This document shows, in pieces, positions 57,114-64,000 of a DNA stretch of 64,000 nucleotides. The stretch spans positions 206,001-270,000 of the forward strand of contig JACEEZ010011597.1 of NCBI GenBank assembly GCA_016584305.1, read 5' to 3'. Position numbers and translations under genes: made by a program. This DNA comes from Chionoecetes opilio (lineage: Eukaryota > Arthropoda > Malacostraca > Decapoda > Majidae). The notes beneath the pieces are model-generated. The model saw nothing but the letters and a program-made list of their open reading frames with translations, did not search any database and had not been told where the DNA came from. Positions within the stretch are counted from its first letter, which is position 1; each line of letters opens with the position of its first letter.

Positions 57114-59220
57114 AGTTCTCCAAACACCTAGGCCTTGGTCTTGAGGCCAGGACGACCTAAAGTTCCCAAAGGCTTTGCCTCTCTGCAGCGCCTCGAGAGC
57201 GTTCACCAGGACCTCCAGCGACTCAGCAAAGAATTACTGCATCATTCGCAAAAACAAGATCAAGTGATCTTGGTGTTTGCCGACGGATGCTCCACAATCA
57301 CTTTCATCTACAACTTGGTCCAATACCCAGTCCATACAAAAAAAAAGGGGCGTTTTGAAAGTTGATTGGGGCAAGGGACGCTACACCTTGACCTCACTCC
57401 TGTATTCACAGGGAAGAAGCTGGATAACACCCTAGCCCCACTTCCAGACATCTCAGTCCCAGAATACAGACCAGTTATCAAACAATATCCTTGCTAGGAA
57501 TCCTCGAAGTCGAAGAAGGTCCCAAAGTGACTCACGATGCCACTGAGGTCAAATGCCTTCTTGAGATCAACATAGGCTGCAAGCATCCCCTGTCGAACTC
57601 ACGCGGCGTTCCACAGGACACGAAGCTCTAGGATAAGTCGTGTTGAAGTACCAGGTCTGTGAACCCAGAGCCTGAGGTTCTGAGCTGACACCAGATGACT
57701 GCAAAATCCGTTGATCAGCCAATAGATGGGCAAGACCTTGACTGGTACGCTGAGCAGGTAATACCGCGGGAATTGTGCAGTCGACGGTCCCTTTCCCTTT
57801 CCAGATAGTACAACTAGCCCCCTTTCCTAGTCAGGAGGAATGGTACCTGATTGCCACACGGCAGTCAGGACAGCATGCAACCGTCGATCATGGACTCACC
57901 CAGCTTTGAGGAGCTCCCGCACTAATATTACGAAACACCAGCGCCTTTCACCTTCAACTTTGCTACAGACTCTCCGACGTCGTCAAGAGAGGGTGCGGTT
58001 TCGTCAAATAGGAGGATCGGCATCCATGCGGAACCCAGTGGTGTGAAGCTGCTCAGTTGGAGGGTCCACCGTGAACATGCCCAAAAGTACTCAGCCCAAC
58101 GAGCCATCTCGCCCATCCATGTCCGACACGAGGCGCCAATCTGCTGTTCGAATAGCACTCGCCCTAGGAAGTATAGACTTGGACGGAGTTCTCAGGGCTC
58201 GGTAGGCGGGTCGGAGGTCATTAGTCGTTCAAATGACCTCGACATCCTCAGCGAGAGTCTGACATACCTCTCCTTGTCTCTCCTCAGGAGGGTTTCTAGC
58301 GGCGTGACAGGAGCCTTGTGATGGTCCCCGGTTCCCAGCCAGCTGGCAGCGCGAACTCTCCGCGATTTTCTCCAGCGTATCCGTCGAGACAAAAACCACG
58401 CCTTGACCTCGGGCGCTTCCCCAATACACCTACTTGGCAGCCCGGTAGAGTTCACCGTTGACGGTATACCACCCAGTTCTACAGGGTCCGAGAGCCGTGA
58501 GCACATCAAACCGATTTGATAATGCCACAGCATACTCAAGAGCACATGTCAAGTCTTCAGTTTTCAAGAGAAAAACACAGTATGGTTACCTCTGAGATTC
58601 TTCGGATTGACATGAAGCTAGTGTAGCAACAACAAGTCTGATGATCTGTTTCAAAGAAACTCAGCACCCGGTAAAACCCTGCAGTCTGAGGATCCTCCAA
58701 CGATACTAACGAGGATGTGGTCGATCAGCTTAGCTACCCCTCCGGCGTTACTATACCATGGCCAGCGGTGCAGTTCTGGCCTCTGATACCAAGGAACCTG
58801 CAATTCTCACACCTTCTGGATCTTGCAAAGTTACGGAAGCAGAGAACTGTTGGTGTTTTCTGATTTACCGGACCATGGGGACAAACAAATAACCGTAGCC
58901 ATCGCTCACAGTGCAGTAGTAGCTTGAAGTCGTTCCAAGACAATGAGGTGTCCCGAGGAGGACACCTGTCTAAAAACAGAGTCGAGTTGGGCGTAGTAGA
59001 ACATTTCTTCTCTTCAGTTTTACGCATCTTCGGTAGGAGATTACACTGCAACAAGAGACATGAAACCCAGAGTGTGTTCATCTCACCGCATTATACGTCA
59101 TCAACCGGAGTAACCTCAACAACTGACGGCTGCAGTTGGTCTGAGAGACGGCCTAAGTATCCCCGGTACACGGTGACCATGCTCATTACGCGACAGTAGT
59201 AGTGTTAACCCCCACGCTAG
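57114..59220 (-). pseudogene. RTE-like LINE endonuclease and RT N-terminal half, heavily decayed
   Basis: From the right: DIVGLSETRRPGSGETS (endonuclease start with the SETR motif, near 59220), LDRCPPRDTSLSWNDFKLLL (degenerate LGDFN block, about 58940) and GYxCVGPHG-like remnants. Further left only scattered matches remain because of many indels, down to the FADD-proximal region near 57250-57130 which mirrors 37250-37390. This half has far more lesions than the 53417-54093 part. Confidence 0.65.
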
Positions 59221-59259
59221 TCTCGCCACTGCCAGGCCTCCTCGTCTCAGAGAGTCCCA

Positions 59260-59983
59260 CTATATCCACTCAGGGGGGGGGGGGGGGGGGGCCTTAATGA
59301 GTCGGCCGATAGGAGAGGTAGTCGATGATCGTCTGAGAGGCTCAGACGTTCCACGAGCCCACACGAGAACCTCCGCAGGTTTAGACCAGGAGTGATTCGA
59401 CGGCAGGCGCGCTTCTGCACCGCCCCGGCCACCCCCATAAGAAAAAGTTGGGCTAGGGGCCATACCACTTGATTTAGAGTGCAGGATTCCCGAGGCTTTG
59501 CCCGCACTCGTCAGTCATAGGCAGACCCCTCCCTGCGTCGGCATTGGATGGGTCTGCATGGTCGGGCCGCCCGGCAAAAACCGGGTTCGGGGGCGATTAC
59601 CGCGCCCCGGCCTCTACCTCTTGAATGTGTAGTGGCAGATTGGTTTTTACAGGGAGGGGTTGCAAACCCCCCCCCAACCAAATCTATGTCAGAGATTGGC
59701 CTTACTGCTCACCGTGGCCAGGGACGCAGAACCCCCTGTAGGGATTAACCCCAGGCTGCCCACTATTTCACCCATAGCTGGGGCTGGATGGCCATTGACT
59801 CAATAGTGAGTTCATCTGCCCTTTAAAGATGGTCTTATTTTTAGTCCATCTGGGTGTCCAGCACACCCTCCTCACTGGTAGAACCAGTGGGGGAGCCGGT
59901 TTAGTCGCCGACGATCCGACCATGTGACTGGTTTACTGGGTTACATGTTACCGTAGCAGGGCACAAGCCTGACCAGACCCAAC
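59260..59983 (-). other. Presumed 5' UTR of the RTE-like LINE
   Basis: GC-rich sequence upstream of the endonuclease on the minus strand, beginning AGTTGGGTCTGGTCAGGCTT and containing long homopolymers (G16 near 59273, C9 near 59670). Short frames here are not gene-like. Confidence 0.5.
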
Positions 59984-59984
59984 T

Positions 59985-60119
<135 letters not shown>

Positions 60120-60933
60120 TGTCACCGTCGGTAACACAAGGTCGCCACCCCAGGCCATGCCCCAGGGACACGTGGGTCTAATTAAGTTAATTCAGGATAT
60201 TTAAAACAGGATCAGCATATGAAATCCTTATATAATTAACACTCTTAACTCCAATTCCTTGGTACAACAACAGATAAGCACTTGAATGCACAGTCACAGA
60301 AGATTCGCAGATAGGATACCACGCGCAACGCTACCAAAATCTCACTCACTCTCACTTTCCGTCTCTCTTTAACTTCCAGCCTCAACACACAAAAACACTT
60401 TAAGAGCACTTCTACTGAGCGTCTATACCATCACAAAAAGAGCGCTTCTACTGAGCGTCTATACCATCACAAAAAGAGCGCTTCTACTGAGCGTTAATCA
60501 TAACACACAACGCTTCAACTGAACGTTATCATCCCAATCACAAAAGAGCGCTTCTACTGAGCCTCATCACCTACTTCCCTCCTACTCTCACTTTCCGTAA
60601 ATACAGCCCACCCGACATCGGTGAACTAATAATGATGATAACACTTTACAAGATACTCACAATACCCTGGTATCAAGGGGGAAGGAGGACTCACACAGCC
60701 TCCCACGTGGTACCCACGCCGTCACAGTGGCTCCTCACACAACACTATACGAGTGGAATGATTGGAGTGGGCGAAGCAAGGTCACGACCTGTTTTATATG
60801 GGTGACCTATCTGGCGGCGGGTGGCAACCCTCTCGTCACCCATACATACTTCCTCCAAAGGGGCGGGGCTACACTCTGCCCCAGCCATCTTGACCATCAC
60901 AACACATACGCGGGAAATATGAATTTCGTCACA
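60120..60933 (-). repeat. Gypsy-type 3' LTR, 814 bp
   Basis: On the minus strand the LTR starts TGTGACGAAATTC right after a polypurine tract (GGGGGAAGG) and ends GACGGTGACA, giving TG...CA ends. It contains a tandem array (60398-60565). The 5' LTR lies beyond the window, so identity between LTRs and the target duplication cannot be checked. Confidence 0.78.
60398..60565. repeat. 35-bp tandem repeats within the LTR, about 4.5 units
   Basis: The unit AGAGCGCTTCTACTGAGCGT plus CTATACCATCACAAA recurs with variation (GAGCACTTC, CAACGCTTCAACTGAACG). Repeats in the U3 part of LTRs often hold enhancer-like sites; that role is inferred. Confidence 0.85.
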
Positions 60934-61134
60934 CCTTCCCCCGTCAAAATAGAAAATTCTCGTAGTGAGAATTTTCGTACCAAAAAAAATAACTTAACAT
61001 TATACCACAACAACCTTATTTTATTCACTCCACATCTCACTAAATATAATCATCATCAACATACAATCACTAAGCAACCAAAAAATACTGATATTTCCAT
61101 ATATGTCTCCCGCACCCAAACCAACCTTGCCCCA

Positions 61135-61500
61135 GCATGTACTGAAGCTCTATCTTAACCTCAGCACGCTCTGGACTGACGCGGTACTGGGCTTGTTTCA
61201 CTGAGCAAGCGTCTCCCACATCAACAACCTGAGGCACGAGCCTTGTGCGTCCAGGACTGACCCTGAACACCTTCGGGTATCGGGCCAGAAGGGCGAACAG
61301 CGCCCCTCTCGACTCCCCAGACAGGTGCTCCAACTTGCTCCCGAGCTCCGGCCTGGCCTGGGTGGTGTCCTTCCCAAGCTCCGCGGCACTCGGGGGTAAC
61401 GCGCCAGGGACCTCAGCGTTGACATCCGTCATTGGCGCCACACACAAGGCCACTCGATCGGGGTTCCTGTAGCTCTCTGGGGAAACACTCATTCAACATA
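61135..61500 (-). pseudogene. Gypsy pol: region just before RT
   Basis: Reads SKLEHLSGESRGALFALLAR, YPKVFRVSPGRTRLVPQVVD, VGDACSVKQAQYRVSPERAE and YMLGQGW. L..Y..VF...PG.T.LV.H.IDVGD...KQ..YR.SP is the standard entrance to Gypsy RT. Right after MLGQGW the RT finger and palm blocks should follow, but the sequence turns to UTR-like DNA, so RT and RNase H are deleted. Confidence 0.8.
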
Positions 61501-62174
61501 TACATATACATTTTACCCAAACTCTGAGTTTCCCTATGGTCTGGGGTGATTACAAAGCTCACCACTCCTTTCAAAACCTCATGTATTACAAAATGAGTGA
61601 AAAACCTTAGCAAGGCACCCACTATACTTAAGGAGTGGGTGTCACAAAAGGCCACCGCCTCAAAATACCTCGTTACCATGACCAACATGGTTAAGAGATA
61701 ACAATAAACGGTGGACGCCCTCGAGGGGGTCCCATCAAAACTCCTAACACTCTCAAATGGCTCATCAAAAGTTGCAGTGGGGACGAGGGGCGCACCGTTA
61801 GCACTGGTGTTAAGTTTTCCCACTAACTTACATCTCAACTCGTGTTCATCTCTCCTGACCCCAACCCCATCATGATCCCCATGACAAACTTCCCTTAACT
61901 GGGTCAACTCAGTGTCACGGTGTTGAGCGTCGATCGGGGCTTGCCGGCTATTTATGGCTACCTGAACCTCTGAGGGTTCAATTACATCCTCGAAGAACTC
62001 TTCGAGACCAAGACTTTTCTCTACCACATCAGGAACTTCCTCTGCCGAGACCTCTCTGTCTCTCTCATGGCGCGCCCGCGAGGCGTCCATAGCACTGGTC
62101 ACCTCACACACAGGAAAAAGTTCAGGCTCCTCTCGCTCAAGCTTACTCATGAGCACCTCACTGGGTGCGACCAT
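61500..62174 (-). pseudogene. Gypsy pol: linker and integrase core remnant
   Basis: The first part (PELFPVCEVTSAMDASRARH, LGLEEFFEDV) is an acidic linker; then TFDEPFESVRSFDGTPSRAS, CYLLTMLVMVTRYFEAVAFC and SLSIVGALLRFFTHF match the integrase catalytic core (first Asp region F(E/T)R.L.D is altered to SVRSFDG). The second Asp block (usually SDQG.NF) is missing, and a Glu-containing remnant (HRETQSLGK) follows. The zinc-binding HHCC part is not visible. It cannot be active. Confidence 0.7.
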
Positions 62175-62179
62175 GCTGG

Positions 62180-62541
62180 GATGTTCAGACAGGGCAGCGG
62201 GCTCATCTTCCCGCCGGCAAATCGTTTCCCCAGCACGAAATCCACACCAGTCACAGGAAGCTGATCAACCAGCCCTACTAACACGGGCCCATTAACTAGC
62301 CCACAGCTCAACTTCACTTCAGCGAGCGGCACTGACTTAAATCCACACAGTGACCTGATAGCTACTCTCTTACCCGTTTCCTCCACGGGGACAAGACTTG
62401 CAAGCATAAGGGATTGCAACGCCCCTGAATCCCTTAAAATGGTAAGTTCTGCTTCCCCCCCCTGGGAGCTCACAGAACCTTGGGACAAAAACGCTTGGTA
62501 CGTGCCAAGAGTTGGGTCCTTCTCAGCGCCCTCAAGAACAG
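62180..62541 (-). pseudogene. Gypsy retropepsin-like aspartic protease
   Basis: Reads GGEAELTILRDSGALQSLML then VPVEETGKRVAIRSLCGF and VLVGLVDQLPVTGVDFVLGK. DSGA is the aspartic-protease active site (DTGA is more usual in retroelements), and LPVTGVDFVLG with its hydrophobic-Gly flap end fits this group. The upstream side is interrupted by the LINE insert at 62542, with the frame preserved across it. Confidence 0.82.
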
Positions 62542-63297
62542 TTGCAGGGAGACTTAGATAAACTTAACGAGTGGGCAGTCAGATGGCAGATGGAATTTAA
62601 TATTGATAAATGTAGCGTTATGAATGTTGGTAGAAAAAACCCTGGTAATAGATACACCATAAGCAATGTATCGCTGAAAAGATCAGAAGGTGAAAAAGAT
62701 CTTGGAGTGAGGGTGAGCCCAGACCTCCGACCTAGGAAACAATGTATTGAGGCCAGAAATAGAGCTAATAGAGTATTAGGATTCATTACCAGAAGTGTTA
62801 AAAGTAGAAGTGCGGAAGTTATTCTAAAGCTTTATCTGGCTCTAGTCAGGCCTCACCTAGACTATGCAGTTCAGTTTTGGTCTCCATATTACAGGATGGA
62901 TATAGTGTTGTTAGAAAAAGTGCAGAGAAGGATGACCAAAATGATACAAGGGATGCGTAACTTTAGTTATGAGAGGAGATTGAAGTTATTAAAATTACAC
63001 TCACTCGAGAGACGCAGAGTAAGGGGCGATCTGATAGAAGTTTTTAAGTGGATAAAGGGATTTAATAAAGGAGAGGTAGGAAAAGTTCTTACGGCTTTTA
63101 ACCAGGGTAGAACAAGAAGTAACGGATTCAAGCTGGAAAAGCGTAGATTTAAAAAGGAAATAGGGAAAAACTGGTTCACAAATAGGGTGGTGAATGAGTG
63201 GAATGGTCTCAGTAGACAGGTAGTTAGTGCGGAGTCATTAGGGAGCTTTAAAGGGGAGCTGGATAGGTTCATGGATGGGGATGAAAGGTGGATGTAG
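62542..63297 (+). CDS. CR1-like LINE ORF2, C-terminal part (open)
   Basis: Reads LQGDLDKLNEWAVRWQMEFN then IDKCSVMNVGRKNPGNRYTI, KDLGVRVSPDLRP, LALVRPHLDYAVQFWSPYYR, QRRMTKMIQGMRNFSYERRL, SNGFKLEKRRFKKEIGKNWF, NEWNGLSRQVVSAESLGSFK and ends DGDERWM-stop. This is the region downstream of the catalytic FADD, which is itself absent because of 5' truncation. About 250 codons are free of lesions. No start codon belongs to it: the frame opens in Gypsy sequence upstream. Confidence 0.88.
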   Translation: MQGDLDKLNEWAVRWQMEFNIDKCSVMNVGRKNPGNRYTISNVSLKRSEGEKDLGVRVSPDLRPRKQCIEARNRANRVLGFITRSVKSRSAEVILKLYLALVRPHLDYAVQFWSPYYRMDIVLLEKVQRRMTKMIQGMRNFSYERRLKLLKLHSLERRRVRGDLIEVFKWIKGFNKGEVGKVLTAFNQGRTRSNGFKLEKRRFKKEIGKNWFTNRVVNEWNGLSRQVVSAESLGSFKGELDRFMDGDERWM

Positions 63298-63380
63298 GTA
63301 GTGTTAGGTGACAGGAACTACCACGTGTAGGCCTCGCGGCCTCTTGTAGCTTCCTTATTTTCTTATGTTCTTATGTTCTT
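62542..63380 (+). mobile_element. 5'-truncated CR1-like LINE within the Gypsy element
   Basis: Holds the last 250 or so codons of ORF2 and a 3' UTR (GTGACAGGAACTACCACGTG, GGCCTCTTGTAGCTTCC) with a TTCTTATGTTCTTATGTTCT tail. A short duplication AACAG lies at 62537-62541 and 63381-63385. Removing the LINE and one AACAG rejoins the Gypsy gag and protease frames, so the insertion is clean and recent. Confidence 0.88.
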
Positions 63381-64000
63381 AACAGAGCTTTCTGATAGCA
63401 CAGCGCCCTTCACGACACTCTCAACGCGCGTGTCTTCACTGAGGGTGGAAATCAAATTAACTGGCCTAACCGGAACATTAATGCCTTGAGCAACACTCGT
63501 CCCCTTCACCATCACTACATCACATGCTGGCTCCTGGTTCGCTACACACACAGGTTTAAAGGCTGCCACATCTTTCGCCTTTTTCCAGCAATTCTGCGCG
63601 AGGTGTCCCGTGTAGCCACAATAGTGGCACTCCACACGTGATCTGAAAGGCACGTAAGGTACGGCCCGGTTACTAGCTCTGCCATAAGTGGGAGGGACAA
63701 CTCTCGCAGGTACAACTCTCTCGACATGCGGACGTTCCTCCTTCCTCCCCCTTGTAAAGAGAGAGGGCGTCTCCAACGGGCCTCGATGAAACAAACTAAA
63801 ATTCTCCACCATCACCGCGGCATCCTCCACGCGTTTAACACCCTTCTCATGAAGATGCATCGAGGCCTCCTTCGAGACGCCCTCTCTGAATTTTTCAAGC
63901 AAAATTAGTTCACTTAACTGGTCAAAGTCTGACACCTTCTCTGCTCTTAACCACTGATGAAAACTATCTTTCAAAACTCTGGCAAATTCTACATGAGTCT
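63381..64000 (-). CDS. Gypsy gag, partial (SCAN-like domain and CCHC knuckle)
   Basis: The visible part begins beyond the window edge and reads FHQWLRAEKVSDFDQLSELI, LLEKFREGVSKEASMHLHEK and GVKRVEDAAVMVENFSLFHR, a capsid C-terminal (SCAN-like) domain, followed by a basic region and VECHYCGYTGHLAQNCWKKA, a CCHC zinc knuckle (C-x2-C-x4-H-x4-C) for RNA packaging. The frame is open to the LINE insertion point. It lacks its N-terminus only because of the window edge. Confidence 0.88.

Larger units (their letters stand above)
53404..59983 (-). mobile_element. RTE-like LINE, nearly full length, split by a hAT transposon
   Basis: Minus-strand LINE: presumed 5' UTR (59983 to about 59260), endonuclease (about 59220-58700), RT region (about 58700-57114), the hAT insert (57105-54094), then RT C-terminus (54093-53417) and a short tail of TTGATTGATTGATTGATG type. 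Without the insert it is about 3.57 kb. The C-terminus is over 90% identical by eye to the plus-strand copy 37400-40017. Confidence 0.85.
60934..64000 (-). mobile_element. Gypsy/Ty3 retrotransposon internal region, Gmr1-like domain order, truncated by the window edge
   Basis: Minus-strand order: gag with SCAN-like and CCHC parts (64000-63381), a nested LINE (63380-62542), protease (about 62530-62180), integrase remnant (about 61780-61520), then a pre-RT block (about 61330-61135), short UTR and LTR. Integrase before RT is the arrangement described for Gmr1-like elements, not classical Gypsy. Most of integrase and the RT and RNase H are deleted, so the copy is defective. Confidence 0.78.

Noticed and set aside
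61245..61472. Plus-strand frames opposite the Gypsy pol and gag
   Set aside because: They overlap readings with clear retroelement motifs on the minus strand and have none of their own.

Overview
This window looks like nuclear DNA of an arthropod, most likely a decapod crustacean. There is no prokaryotic gene organisation. The evidence is very long (TA)n, (GA)n and (CA)n microsatellites, spliced exons of a twitchin/projectin-like muscle protein, CCTAA-type repeats, tRNA-related SINEs, and a dense mixture of LINEs, a Penelope-like element, a Gypsy LTR element and many DNA transposons. Host coding sequence is scarce: one group of Ig/FN3 exons on the minus strand (22721-24718) and one possible terminal exon on the plus strand (2292-2378). 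Nearly everything else is mobile DNA, mostly decayed, and it is heavily nested.

Layout. 1-5062: AT-rich non-coding DNA with a possible last exon and 3' UTR. 5130-19776: a train of TA-flanked DNA transposons standing end to end (5130-5581, 8140-8944, 8949-12575, 12731-14884, 14897-19091, 19106-19776), with a Penelope-like element at 5707-7972. Nested inside them are a Tc1-type foldback, a piggyBac-like element, a TTA-flanked miniature element, a CR1-like LINE and SINEs. 19777-22447: transposon ends, an endonuclease fragment and a minisatellite of about 29 bp. 22721-24718: twitchin-like exons, one split by an inverted repeat and one frameshifted. 25135-32593: a second train of TA-flanked elements, including a large palindrome. 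32596-40670: a Jockey/CR1-like LINE opened by a hAT-like miniature element, a TTA-flanked element and an RTE-like LINE, the last carrying its own hAT-like insert. All four insertions have clear target-site duplications. 40677-43701: miniature elements, microsatellites and tRNA-derived SINEs. 44148-45666 and 47516-50571: two elements whose inverted repeats start TAGTCYGGYAG and whose genes end in a cysteine-rich CXC domain; the larger also has an apparent PIN/FEN1-like nuclease. 53404-59983: an RTE-like LINE split by a 3012-bp hAT transposon with a perfect 8-bp duplication. 60120-64000: a Gypsy element on the minus strand with LTR, partial RT-side region, integrase remnant, protease and gag. 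Its pol order (integrase before RT) matches Gmr1-like elements, and a CR1-like LINE tail lies between gag and protease.

How the parts relate. The genes do not form a shared pathway. The window is a record of successive insertions whose order can be read from duplications and from reading frames that rejoin when inserts are removed. The strongest candidate for an under-described system is the pair of TAGTCYGGYAG-ended elements with the PIN-like/CXC gene. Next are the many TA-inserting families whose ends are built from short iterated motifs, and the repeated presence of one LINE C-terminal fragment inside four different DNA-transposon families.
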